NCBI GenBank assembly: GCA_040285825.1
Contig: JAUPSS010000010.1
Coordinates: forward strand, 1,317,038 to 1,381,037
Source: Eukaryota sp. TZLM1-RC
Taxonomy: Eukaryota; Metamonada: BaSk clade
Direction: 5' to 3'
Length of the DNA: 64,000 nucleotides
The translations under genes were made by a program, and so were the position numbers. Under the pieces are notes generated by a model. That model worked only from the letters and a program-made list of their open reading frames with translations. It did no database searches and was not told the origin of the DNA. Every line of letters starts with the position of its first letter. Position 1 is the stretch's first letter. Of this stretch, positions 31,385-40,727 are shown piece by piece.

Positions 31385-31625
31385 TGTTTTACTGTGGACA
31401 ATTAGTCTAGTACATTTGTTATTATTGTTATTACTTAGACTTCACTAGTGATGGCCTTTATAAGGGCCGGTGAATTCAATAAACTAATCCTTACTTTTCT
31501 TAACCGTTATCATATATGGATAAGGCATCATTAATTATCGGCTCGACAGGCCACAATGATAACTCACCTTCCTCACCAAGGAAGAGTATTGTCCCTTCTT
31601 TGAAGGAGAACAATTCCCCTCCACC
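31385..31625 (+). mobile_element. Inverted 5' fragment of a C-type element
   Basis: The plus strand carries an LTR (31385-31530, TGTTTTACTG to GGCATCA), a primer-site-like TTAATTATCGGC, and a frame ASLIIGSTGHNDNSPSSP resembling the gag start of element C (ASLTNGLSGHDVSCNIPP). It sits inside the pol C-terminus of element C in opposite orientation. The fragment's right limit and any target duplication could not be fixed. Confidence 0.6.
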
Positions 31626-31639
31626 AACGAATTAGTCTT

Positions 31640-31824
31640 AGATTTAGAATCGGAATTCATTCTGCGTTTTCTGGTAGTGCGACGACCAAGGGTACGCAAA
31701 TATGATTGGTATGCCTCAGTGCTTTTGATGTCAGCAACTAGGACAAACGATGTCTCGCCGCCATACCAAACTGCGGTGCAATAAGGAATTTTATTATTAT
31801 TCGAGTCTATAAAGTTGAAATCGA
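31640..31824 (-). pseudogene. Element C pol, chromodomain-like tail
   Basis: Reads VDFNFIDSNNNK, CTAVWYGGETSFV and AYQSYLRTLGRRTTRKRR on the minus strand, parallel to the tail of element A pol. It joins in frame to the piece at 32933 once element B-right and one CTAT copy are removed. Confidence 0.8.
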
Positions 31825-31828
31825 CTAT

Positions 31829-31967
31829 TGTTGTTGTTGAACTCAAATTGAATTAGTAGGTTTCTTTGTATTTCGACTGATGACGTGATACTCATTTATG
31901 AATCAGTTTTATTAATAAACTCAGATTTCTCTCTCTCCTTCGTGTGTTCATCTGCCTAACGGCATCA
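31829..31967 (+). repeat. 5' LTR of B-right
   Basis: TGTTGTTGTTGAACTC to ACGGCATCA, followed by ATAATTATTGGCCC. Confidence 0.92.
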
Positions 31968-31993
31968 ATAATTATTGGCCCTTCTTATTTCAG

Positions 31994-32748
31994 ATGACTG
32001 TTCCTTCTGTCAACCTCCCGTCTCTTTCTTCCATGAAAGTTGAAAGTGTTCTCTTGTTCCTACAAGAGTGGAAGATCTATTCTTCTGTGACTTCTAAGAA
32101 AGAGCTTGTTCCAGCAAGACTCTTGGTCGATTCTTTTCTGTTAGAGTCCCTATCTCTCCAGAAATCCGACGTCTCTTCCAGTGACGATGTTCTTCTTAGA
32201 CATCTTCAATCTGTCGTATCGTTCGCCACGTACGAAGATTTTAGTCTGGCTATGTCAGAACTGAAGCTTGATGTCCGTATTGGTGACGTCCGAGAACGTA
32301 TGTCCTGTTACCTGCGACGTTTCCTCCAGGTAAAGAGTAGGGCTTCCGGACTGAAGTTACCAGACACAGCTTTTCTGAATCGATTTGCCAGAGGAATTCT
32401 TCCCGTAGGTCTTCAACGTTCTCTACTAGCGAGAATTCGAGATGATGTATTCCCAGATCTTCACTCTCTTGTCGAAACCACTACTGATGAGCTGTTGGAC
32501 TGCTCTAGGGTTGCTTCATGGACTCGTGGTTTCAAAACCTCAGTGAATGATGTGGAACGTACGGCTGGCACTAAAACGAGGTCCTCTTGGCGCTCTCAGG
32601 ATTTAAAAATCAATCGTGCTTCAAGTGCCACAAGCCTGGACACATCTCCCGCGATTGTCCATCTAAAATCAAACATGAGGTAAATTATTTGTGTCACACA
32701 AACGATGCACCAAAGAGTTTAACAAACCCCATATCTTCCCTCTATTGA
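31994..32748 (+). pseudogene. Gag (B-right), single frameshift
   Basis: Same protein as 29545-30300 for about 200 codons. A run of five A near 32605, where B-left has six, then shifts the frame, ending the open frame at 32683 and removing the CCHC knuckle. The knuckle codons are still present in another frame up to the TGA near 32748. One-base loss in an otherwise near-identical copy. Confidence 0.88.
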
Positions 32749-32789
32749 GCCAGTACTGTATTTGTCCTCAGAAAAGTGGGAAAAAGTAG

Positions 32790-32928
32790 TGTTGTTGTTG
32801 AACTCAAATTGAATTAGTAGGTTTCTTTGTATTTCGACTGATGACGTGATACTCATTTATGAATCAGTTTTATTAATAAACTCAGATTTCTCTCTCTCCT
32901 TCGTGTGTTCATCTGCCTAACGGCATCA
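32790..32928 (+). repeat. 3' LTR of B-right
   Basis: Identical by eye to 31829-31967, preceded by the polypurine tract. Confidence 0.92.
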
Positions 32929-32932
32929 CTAT

Positions 32933-33633
32933 AATCTTAATAATTACAGTTTGTTTATCTCCAGCAGCAATGTTCTTGTGCCAATGTATATTTTCCTTGG
33001 GGAAGTCAGAGAAATATAATTTACAATGATTAAAACTTGCCGTGGACATCGAACCAGTGAAAAGATTGTTGAGTATTATACTTTTATTGGATTTCACTTC
33101 TTCAATAAAGAAAGGGCCAGCGAAGCAACCATGGAGTTTACCATTAGTTTTTTATCGCAAAACTAAGTCGCCTCTATTGAAAGGGTTCCTGTGTTTGTTT
33201 ACTTCAGGAAGTTGTTGAGCTTGTCTGAACTCTGTCTCTTCTTTCTTATTTGAAATTCTTTCAAGTTTTGCTTCCAGATCTTTAACAAAAAGTATATCAA
33301 CATCAGCTGATTTTATTAGTTCAAACATATAACTCGGATCAGCTCTAGGGCTGTGATCGCTACCAAACATTAAATTGTAAGGCGAATGACCAGTAACTCT
33401 ACTAACAGTTGAATTAATTTGAAGTTGTACAATTGGAATATATTCACTCTAATTGCAATAATCGCCAGAGTCCACCAAAATCTTTCTTAGACTTTGTAAA
33501 ATGTCTCTGTGTTGTCTTTCTACTAAACCATTGCTTTGTGAAAAACTAGTTAGTGAACGACTTACTTCAATGTTTAATAAATCGCATAACCCTTTGAGTA
33601 ATGCATTTGCAAATTCAATACCATTGTCACTAT
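32933..33633 (-). pseudogene. Element C integrase, second half
   Basis: Minus-strand codons for EFANALLKGLCDLLNIEVS near 33610, FSQSNGLVERQHRDILQ near 33540, MFGSDHSPRADPS at 33370-33330, FNRGDLVLR near 33160, and LFTGSMSTASF near 33050. It directly continues the reading that ends at about 40807, on the other side of element A. Several stops interrupt it. Confidence 0.8.
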
Positions 33634-33712
33634 TGTTGCCTAAAGTCTACTGTAGTAAACAAAAGTCTGATTTATTTTCTATTCATATTATATAAGCCTT
33701 AGGGCGCCAACA
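33634..33712 (-). repeat. 3' LTR of element A
   Basis: 79 bp, in sense TGTTGGCGCCC to TTTAGGCAACA. One difference from 40728-40806. Confidence 0.92.
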
Positions 33713-33841
33713 CTGCTTCTTCGCTGTTTCAAAATAAATCAGCTTATATGAATATGAAATAAAAACTATATACAAATAACGAAATAACTATAATAAATAC
33801 ATATAATCGATATAATATAAATAATCGATATAAACTAAGAA

Positions 33842-36800
33842 TTAGCTCCTCTTCCTAATTCTATTGCTGCGTCTAGGCTTCTTAGAAGGCGTAGACTCAT
33901 TGGAGGTACCTTGTCGTCGACTAATGGTACGTTTTCCAATTTTCTTGTTATCCTTACTAAATAACTTATAAGCTTCTGAGTGTCTAACCGGATGGAGTGG
34001 CTCTTCTGTTGTCTCACCGCCAAACCATTGAACAGTACAGAAACTACCTGAATCAGAGTGGTATTCTGAGAGGATTTTCTCTATAACGTGTTTTTCGGAA
34101 TCGCCTGCAGCGACTGCTTTGAGAAGCTCAATGTCCTGTGGATTTTCTGCGTTATAGATTTTGCAATCTTTCTTGGCAGCTTTTAATTCGGTGCCAGTAG
34201 TAAGATTCTTCAATAATAAAGTGGATTTGGATGGAAGGTCAGTAACTAAGAATGGTCCATTCCAAGATCCATGCAATTTATTATTTTGCTTGGTTTTACG
34301 TAAGACGTAGTCAGCAATATTAAATGCTATAAGACACGAATTAGTATTATCTACTGCAGACGGAGTATTTAATGTTTGGTGACGCTCTGCTTCTTCCCTT
34401 TTTTCTTGTAGACGAGTGTTTTTCATTTTTATGTCATCTAGTAAAGGGATATTAGTTTCAAATTTGGATAAATTTCCTAATATATTAGCAGGGTCTGTTC
34501 TTGGACTAATCGAAGAACCGTACATGAGTTCGTATGGGGTAAAACCAGTTTTTCTGCTTTTAGTGGAATTTATTAACAGTTGGGATATAAGTACGTAGGT
34601 AGACCAATTTCCGTAATCCTTGAAATCTATTAATAGTTTCCTTAAGCATTGGAGAACGTCTCTATGTTTACGTTCTACAAGTCCATTACTTTCTGAATAG
34701 TGGGGAATTGAGTTACTCGTCTCAATCGCTAATCTGTTACACACTATTTTAAAAGTCTCGTTGGCGAACTCAGGTCCATTATCACTATGAATTAACATAG
34801 GTATGCCAAAGATAGCGCAAACATTCCAAAATAAGGCATCTGCGGTTTTTAAGGCATTGAGTTCTTTTAAAGGGACTAAGATTGTATATCCAGTAAAAGA
34901 GTCTACAAATACTAAAAGATATTTAATTTCTTCGTTGTCGGAATTTAGGGGTCCAATTTTGTCGACGTTTAATCTGGCAAAAGGACGATCTGCCCATAAA
35001 GATCCTGTGGAAGGTGTTTTTGATCTTTTAACTGGAGCCGTTTTTTCACAAGTTGGGCATCTTTTGACATGATTAATAAGGTCCTTTCTCATATTGGGCC
35101 AGTAGAAATCGCTTTTGGATAGTTTGTGTAAACTATCGTTTTTGCTAGGGTGACCAGATTGAACCAAACCATGTATTAATAGAAGTGCCTGTTTTCTGAG
35201 GCTCTTTGGAATCAAAATTTTGTTTTTATTATTTTTCCAAATTTGAGTATTTTCATCTAGAATTGCATTTTCAAATAACGAGTCGTTGTTGTTTTTGGCT
35301 ATTTGTTGTTCAGATCTTATCTTAGAGAACCAAGAAGAAAAAATAGGTAGGTCTTGGTGTCTACTTAGAGATGAGATTGATGGGATGTCTTCAAGATCCG
35401 AATCAGAATCATCGTCTAGTGGAGGTATCTCGTAATTTGAAAGTAAAGTATCTGGTATATTTATGCTACAAATAGAAGGAGTTTCCTCGTTTTGATCCAA
35501 ATCAATATTCCTCGATAACATATCTGCCCAATGGTTGTCTTCACCAGGTTCGTGGACTATGTCAAAGTCGAATTCAGATAGTATCGGCAGCCATCTCTTT
35601 ACAATTCTATTTTTCTCTGGGGCTGTAGCCAGGAATGCAATGTTTTTGTGATCGGTGAAAATTGTTAAATGTCCAGTTAACAAGTAGCTTTCTAAACAAC
35701 TTTCAGTTAAAATCAACAGTATTGCATATAATTCTTTTTGTAGGGTGGACCATTTTCTTTGTGTTTCTGTAAGTAATCTACTATAGAATGACAAAGGTTT
35801 CACTTTCCTTTTATTTAGCGGGGTTCCTGCAGAGGAGTAGGGTTCAATTTCTTGCCAAATAACACCTCCTACTGCTACATCTGAAGCGTCAGTACTTATC
35901 AATACTCGCTTGCCCGAAGCTGGTAATTCAAGGGGCATGTGGTTTACTATTAAGTCTTTTATTTGTTTTAAGTAATCGTCATGCTTGCTAGTCCATTTAA
36001 TTATTCTGGGTTTTCCTTTAATTAGCTCGTTAATTGGAGCAATTAATTCAGAAATACCTGGAAGCCAATCTCTAATATAATTTATGGATCCTACCAATGA
36101 GCGAACTTCTTTCACTGTTTTTGGTCTAGGGATTCTCATCAAGGCTTCGATTTTTTTCCTACTTATAAATCTAGTTTTATCCTGGAAGGTACTTCCTAAA
36201 ATGTCGATAGGGTGTTTTGATGTTACGAATTTGCATTTACGTAAGCCTATATTTACACGTCTATTTCTGGCGCATTGGAGGACTCTTTGTAATCTCTTAT
36301 AAAATTCTTCGAATGTCGTTCCAACTATTATGATATCGTCAATGTATATGAAAACGCCATCTATTTGGAAAATTTCCATCATTACGTTTTGAAAAACTGC
36401 TGGGATGTTCTTTAATCCGAAGCAAGCTCTTTTAAACATGATTGACCTTCCAGGAATTGAGATTGATGTTTTCTCAATATCCTTCTCAGCAACTTTCATC
36501 TGCCAGAAAGCTTTTGGTAAATCAAGCGTGGCGATGTAATTTGCTCTACTCAAAAATTCTAATATATCACTAATCCTAGGTAGATTAGGCTCTACTGAAA
36601 TCGTATGGGCATTAACTCCATCTTTACCACTAAAGTCTCCAGTTAACCTGGGTTTCTTGCCGTCAGGATATATAACTAAGACAATAGGAGAGCTGAATTT
36701 ATAATTAGATTCAACTGCATAGCCCATTTCGATCAGTTCATCAAATATTTTGTTTGCTATTTCCATTTTGCTGGGATTTAACCGTCTAGCAGGTTTGTGT

Positions 36801-36934
36801 ACTATAGCATTCTCATCTCTAAAGGGGATTGTTAGAGGATTACAATCGATTCCTTTTCTATTAGGAGTTTCACTAAAAACATCCCTGAATAATTTTAGTA
36901 GACTCGTTAATTTTAATTTATTATTACTATCATC
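33842..36934 (-). CDS. pol: Element A pol: RT, RNase H, integrase, chromodomain
   Basis: 974 codons are open from the first ATG at 36766, and the same frame is open back to 36934. RT: LDLPKAFWQM near 36510 (motif A), FKRACFGLKNIPAVFQN near 36420 and YIDDIIIV near 36330 (catalytic YIDD). RNase H: STDASDVAVGGVIWQ near 35890, TDHKNIAFLA near 35660, then DNHWADMLSR near 35530. Integrase: HH-CC finger with CPTCEK near 35050, a core with SLWADRPFARLNVDKIGPL, HSDNGPEF near 34770 and SNGLVERKHRD near 34680. C-terminal VIEKILSEY and CTVQWFGGETTEEP near 34030-34100 fit a chromodomain. It ends RKRS, TAA. Confidence 0.95.
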   Translation of the reverse strand, partial: DDSNNKLKLTSLLKLFRDVFSETPNRKGIDCNPLTIPFRDENAIVHKPARRLNPSKMEIANKIFDELIEMGYAVESNYKFSSPIVLVIYPDGKKPRLTGDFSGKDGVNAHTISVEPNLPRISDILEFLSRANYIATLDLPKAFWQMKVAEKDIEKTSISIPGRSIMFKRACFGLKNIPAVFQNVMMEIFQIDGVFIYIDDIIIVGTTFEEFYKRLQRVLQCARNRRVNIGLRKCKFVTSKHPIDILGSTFQDKTRFISRKKIEALMRIPRPKTVKEVRSLVGSINYIRDWLPGISELIAPINELIKGKPRIIKWTSKHDDYLKQIKDLIVNHMPLELPASGKRVLISTDASDVAVGGVIWQEIEPYSSAGTPLNKRKVKPLSFYSRLLTETQRKWSTLQKELYAILLILTESCLESYLLTGHLTIFTDHKNIAFLATAPEKNRIVKRWLPILSEFDFDIVHEPGEDNHWADMLSRNIDLDQNEETPSICSINIPDTLLSNYEIPPLDDDSDSDLEDIPSISSLSRHQDLPIFSSWFSKIRSEQQIAKNNNDSLFENAILDENTQIWKNNKNKILIPKSLRKQALLLIHGLVQSGHPSKNDSLHKLSKSDFYWPNMRKDLINHVKRCPTCEKTAPVKRSKTPSTGSLWADRPFARLNVDKIGPLNSDNEEIKYLLVFVDSFTGYTILVPLKELNALKTADALFWNVCAIFGIPMLIHSDNGPEFANETFKIVCNRLAIETSNSIPHYSESNGLVERKHRDVLQCLRKLLIDFKDYGNWSTYVLISQLLINSTKSRKTGFTPYELMYGSSISPRTDPANILGNLSKFETNIPLLDDIKMKNTRLQEKREEAERHQTLNTPSAVDNTNSCLIAFNIADYVLRKTKQNNKLHGSWNGPFLVTDLPSKSTLLLKNLTTGTELKAAKKDCKIYNAENPQDIELLKAVAAGDSEKHVIEKILSEYHSDSGSFCTVQWFGGETTEEPLHPVRHSEAYKLFSKDNKKIGKRTISRRQGTSNESTPSKKPRRSNRIRKRS

Positions 36935-37890
36935 TTAAGTTATCTCACATCCAGATCTTGCTAATTGCTCCTCAAAATCAGAAGGACTTGGTGATTGGTT
37001 ATCTAAGTTTCCAATCGAATGTTGAGCGATCCTAGAGTCGAATTCTGATTTTGCATTTAACAAAGTGCGGTGTTCTTTGTCTAATCTAATGAAAAGACCA
37101 TCATCCGTCTGAAGCCCAAGTGCTTTTAACATGTCTGTCCCTATTAATAATTTGTTCGAACCCGGGATTATGGGAAGAGTATGTGTATAATGAACTTGTT
37201 GCGCAATGCTTCCTACGTTGAACGACAGAATACCAGTTGCACTCCCTAGCGATTTTGTGGATACGTTATTAGCTGGTAAGAACTTAATGGTATCCTTGCT
37301 ATTGATTGACATATGGCATTGTGCAGCTAAATCTGCAGTAATAACTGAACAAAACGCAGCCGAATCTATAGTCGCAATCATTTTAATATCATTAAATGAT
37401 ATCTCCAGTCTTGGAAATGGAGAACGCTGGGACCTGATGTGGTTTTCACTAACCGTAGAATTAATATCAAAAATACTATTGATATCAGAGCTGGTTTGGT
37501 GAATTTGTAGAGGAATTAAAAGATTTTGTTGAGCTGTTGGAAAGTTGTTGACCGGGTTTCCTAAATCGGTTGTTGATTGATTGTGATTGATTGCGTTGAT
37601 ATTTACCCGATTAGGAAAGTTGCCTGTCCTGTTGTTCCGGTTGCTGTTGTTGATCCGTCTGTGAGGAACCGTACTCGAACGGGTCGGTTTTGGCTCAGTA
37701 GGGGATGCGTATGATGATATATCCTCTGTTGTGTTGGTGTTATATATAGGTCTATATTGACCTCTTCCTTTATGTCCTCTAAAACGGCCTCCACGGCCTC
37801 TAAATTTAAATCTATGCACACGTCTACCACGGCCACCTCGGCCCCTTTCTACACTGCCTGTACTAGCAGGCGTCTCCTGATCTCCTAATC
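36935..37890 (-). CDS. Element A aspartic protease frame
   Basis: The frame overlaps the gag stop region in the -1 frame relative to gag and is open to TAA at 36935-36937. It begins with an Arg/Gly-rich stretch (FRGRGGRFRGHKGRG), then a linker. A retropepsin-like domain follows with IATIDSAAFCSVI near 37370, where DSA replaces the usual DTG/DSG, and LLIGTDMLKALGL near 37130, the second strand motif. The listed open frame starts at a non-ATG codon (GTG at 37819), so expression presumably needs frameshifting from gag. RT follows in the same frame after the TAA. Expected role: cleavage of the polyprotein. Confidence 0.8.
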
Positions 37891-40110
37891 TAAATCTTTC
37901 TTGGGAACTCTGCTTCTAGCACAACGAGGGTCTTTGCATTCGAATACAGTGTGGCCAACAGGATTGTTACCTTTGACGTTACTGCAGAATGTACAGAATT
38001 TTGACCCTTCTCGTTCATGCTTTTCAGGGATGTATTTGTGTTGAGGGGTTCCTCTTGACTTTCCACCTGATCGTCTTGCTCGTTTTGTTGGAGCCTGGGC
38101 TGATGGTGTTACTCCTCTTGAGTAAGTTCTCATTGCCGTGAGTCCCAAAGGAATATCTTCTTCGTTAGCCCTATTCCTTAGTACATCCATTGTAGGCTTA
38201 TTTCCTGCTGTGAAACAACAAGCGAGGAAATGTCTTCTCGTTGTCGATATCAAATCGAGTAGAGTTGTTCTGTTCGGTGAGTCCCACAAGGATTCCCTAG
38301 TCCATACTGGGAGGAGTTCGCTTGATATAGCGAAGTTATCCAAACCCATAAGGAAGTACTCGGCTATTAGAGCGGGAGATATGGTTATCAGCCCACTGCT
38401 TCCTCTAATTAAATCGGGGATGGTTAGGTCGGTCATGTAGGTGGTCATTCTCAAGACGTCTCCAAAATCTTCTACATAACGACCAGACTCGTTGTCAGCC
38501 TCATGCCTATTGTGGATTTTTCTCCGGTTTATTCTAGGCTTCATTAGGGCTGTACAAGCCTCATGATATGATGTGAATTGCGTTCTTTTTAACAGAAATA
38601 CCATGACGTCGGTGTCGGTATAGTCAACACCGAGTAAACCTTGACTCTGCCATCTAGATAGAACGCTAGGGTCAATCATGTTGGATATTCCTGTAGGGCA
38701 AGTGCTCATCATCATGCTCCTAAATAAATCATAATGGTGGATTGGGGGTCCGAGCTTATCTGTTATAGCTGGGTCAATCCTTACCAAAGGCTGTGTTGTA
38801 TCCCTGGTGATCTCGTGGCGTATATGTTTGGGGAGATCTTTAATCCTATCTTGGGTTATTTCTGCTTGGCCTTCTCCAAATAGCTGGGTAGCTATCATAA
38901 AGGCTCTGGTCCAATCTGATTGACCTGGGGCTTCAAAGCTTCTATTAGCTATCTTTCGCCCGTATTTATCCCAAGTTTGATATTTTAAAAGAAAAGCTAT
39001 GATAGACATATTGTTGATATGGTCGTCAGCGGATAACCGAAATCTGTTATAGTCGGTATCCTTAGACCGTGGATCAATCTGTCTATGAAGGCTACTAGCT
39101 ATGCTCATGTCAATAGCTCTTCTTGAGGATTGTAGGTCCTCAATACGCATAGATCTGTCGGAAGAAGAGTTTCTTACTGAGGGTTGAGGAGGAGCCGCTT
39201 CTCCAACGACTGGCCCGTTCAACTCTATGTCTTCTCCGATTTCACATTCCATAGGTTGGGAGGAAGTTGGTTCTTCCTGAGGAGCAACGTCTTGTCTAGT
39301 TACAGGTTCCGGGACGTTCACTGTTGGAACGTGTTCGGGTATGCTGTCAATAGAGCAGACCTGTATTGGTTGGCTTTTTTCAGAAATTATAGGGGCTGCA
39401 ACAGGCAGTTTGGGAAGGTGGAGAGATGTGGATGGATCTCCCGTTACCCATTGTCTAAACTCTCGTTGTTTCGTGAACGAGTTACCATGATGTTGGATGT
39501 AGTTGTTAGGACGGCTCCTATACGTGGATACAGCTGATCGTTCCGTATGAATGTTATTTAAAGCGTCTGCATCGAACCAGGGTGTTACTGGTTCAAGCTT
39601 GTCTTGTTCACTACTATCCTCCTTCTCCATAAATTCCCTAAAATATGTGGGAGCACCCTCTGTCAGCTCCGTGTAATTATGGCTTACCGTATCAAAGTTA
39701 GGATCAAACCAGGCAGGCAATTTGGATTGTAGGATGTCTTCCGAGTCGGTCCTACTTCTCTGCTCGATGGAGAGAAACCTTATTCTCCTGCCGTGTTGAT
39801 CTAGGAAGGAGACTTTCCAATCCAATCTGTCTTTGATGGGAAGGGACATCATTTCGTTGATTCTCTTGTGCATACCCGAGACTCTGCGGCGGCGCTCTGC
39901 GTTACGCCCGAATGTCTCTCTACTCAGTTTATCAAGCGCCTTTATGAGTTCATTCCTTTCATTGAGGGGAATTTCCAATACCTTTTGGGTATCCCCAATC
40001 ATTCCGAGGGTCTGGAAACCAACGTTTCTGCCTCTTTTTTGGATGTAACTCCATAAAGGAGGAAGCTGCTCGAACAGACAGAAATCTGTTGGTTCGAGGT
40101 AAGCCTCCGC
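37885..40110 (-). CDS. gag: Element A gag with zinc finger
   Basis: Open frame 37885-40002 (705 codons from ATG at 40002). The same frame reads upstream to about 40110 as YKLLREDAEAYLEPTDFCLF, so the true protein probably joins the leader at 40119-40637 by a frame change. It is an unusually large gag. The mid-region is helical with NRFRLSADDHINNM near 39040 and FAISSELLPVWTRESLW near 38320. The C-terminus has CTFCSNVKGNNPVGHTVFEC near 37965, a C-x2-C-x10-H-x4-C variant of the usual knuckle. It ends in TAG, which the protease frame overlaps. Structural capsid role by family. Confidence 0.8.
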   Translation of the reverse strand, partial: AEAYLEPTDFCLFEQLPPLWSYIQKRGRNVGFQTLGMIGDTQKVLEIPLNERNELIKALDKLSRETFGRNAERRRRVSGMHKRINEMMSLPIKDRLDWKVSFLDQHGRRIRFLSIEQRSRTDSEDILQSKLPAWFDPNFDTVSHNYTELTEGAPTYFREFMEKEDSSEQDKLEPVTPWFDADALNNIHTERSAVSTYRSRPNNYIQHHGNSFTKQREFRQWVTGDPSTSLHLPKLPVAAPIISEKSQPIQVCSIDSIPEHVPTVNVPEPVTRQDVAPQEEPTSSQPMECEIGEDIELNGPVVGEAAPPQPSVRNSSSDRSMRIEDLQSSRRAIDMSIASSLHRQIDPRSKDTDYNRFRLSADDHINNMSIIAFLLKYQTWDKYGRKIANRSFEAPGQSDWTRAFMIATQLFGEGQAEITQDRIKDLPKHIRHEITRDTTQPLVRIDPAITDKLGPPIHHYDLFRSMMMSTCPTGISNMIDPSVLSRWQSQGLLGVDYTDTDVMVFLLKRTQFTSYHEACTALMKPRINRRKIHNRHEADNESGRYVEDFGDVLRMTTYMTDLTIPDLIRGSSGLITISPALIAEYFLMGLDNFAISSELLPVWTRESLWDSPNRTTLLDLISTTRRHFLACCFTAGNKPTMDVLRNRANEEDIPLGLTAMRTYSRGVTPSAQAPTKRARRSGGKSRGTPQHKYIPEKHEREGSKFCTFCSNVKGNNPVGHTVFECKDPRCARSRVPKKDLD

Positions 40111-40118
40111 ATCCTCTC

Positions 40119-40637
40119 TTAATAACTTGTAGACGTGTATAACAAGAGTCGTCTTTCATCCAGTTGAGATTGAATTTCTTCATATTCTCCTAATAGGGAA
40201 GACGTGTCTAAGGTGGGATTTCCATCCGTTCTCTTTGAAACAGGTTCTAGAATTGGGAGGGGAGAGGGAGCCGGGTCCGTTCTCGTTGCCTCCGAGGACA
40301 ATTCTGTATACTTGAGGAGAGAGGGAGCCGGGTCCGTTCTCGTTGCCTCTTCCATTGCTTTGAGGGGAGAGGGAGCCGGGTCCGTTCTCGTAACCTCATC
40401 TGTTTCTTTTTTTCTGAGGGGAGAGGGAGCCGGGTCCGTTCTCGTTACCTCTTCCATTGCTGAAGATGGAGGGACCTCGTCCACTCTTTTATCTTCTTCT
40501 ACTTTTAGGGAGGGGGAGGTGGGATTCGGGTCCGTTGCCTCGTTACCCTCTATATTATGTATATGTGTCACTGGTACCTGCTGCATGTTGGATGGGGGAT
40601 TAGGGTCAGAGATATCTTGCTGAAAGATGTCTGACAT
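40119..40637 (-). CDS. Element A gag leader with TDPAPSPL repeats
   Basis: 172 codons from ATG at 40637, about 90 bases after the 5' LTR. It begins MSDIFQQDISDPNPPSN. The middle is a degenerate tandem repeat of TRTDPAPSPL with Glu-rich spacers. It closes with TAA near 40119 after LLLYTSTSY, but homology with A2 (6325 onward) passes into the next frame at the same place. Low-complexity and probably disordered. It may be the N-terminus of gag or a separate short product. Confidence 0.7.
   Translation of the reverse strand: MSDIFQQDISDPNPPSNMQQVPVTHIHNIEGNEATDPNPTSPSLKVEEDKRVDEVPPSSAMEEVTRTDPAPSPLRKKETDEVTRTDPAPSPLKAMEEATRTDPAPSLLKYTELSSEATRTDPAPSPLPILEPVSKRTDGNPTLDTSSLLGEYEEIQSQLDERRLLLYTSTSY
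40245..40480 (-). repeat. Tandem repeats in element A gag leader
   Basis: Four to five copies of a GC-rich unit containing GAGAACGGACCCGGCTCCCT, spaced irregularly by about 45-65 bp and encoding TRTDPAPSPL. Degenerate copies also occur in A2 near 6590-6680. Confidence 0.85.
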
Positions 40638-40709
40638 GCTGTAAAAGTTTTTGGTTTCTGGGGATGTTCACTAGTAAAGTGCTGAAGTTATGGTATACCT
40701 TTTGACTTT

Positions 40710-40727
40710 AAAATGGCCAATAATTAT
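40710..40727 (-). promoter_or_regulatory. Primer-binding region of element A
   Basis: Directly inside the 5' LTR the minus strand reads ATAATTAT followed by TGGCCATTTTAAA. The TGG that would pair with a tRNA CCA end lies 8 bases from the LTR. The same spacer occurs in A2 and both B elements. Confidence 0.5.

Larger units (their letters stand above)
31829..32928 (+). mobile_element. Gag-only short LTR retrotransposon, copy B-right
   Basis: 1100 bp with 139-bp LTRs (31829-31967, 32790-32928) that look identical to each other, and a CTAT duplication at 31825-31828 and 32929-32932. It is inserted in element C pol in the opposite orientation. Its LTRs differ from those of B-left only around the TATTAATAAACTCAG segment. 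A purine tract AAAAGTGGGAAAAAGTAG precedes the 3' LTR. Confidence 0.92.
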
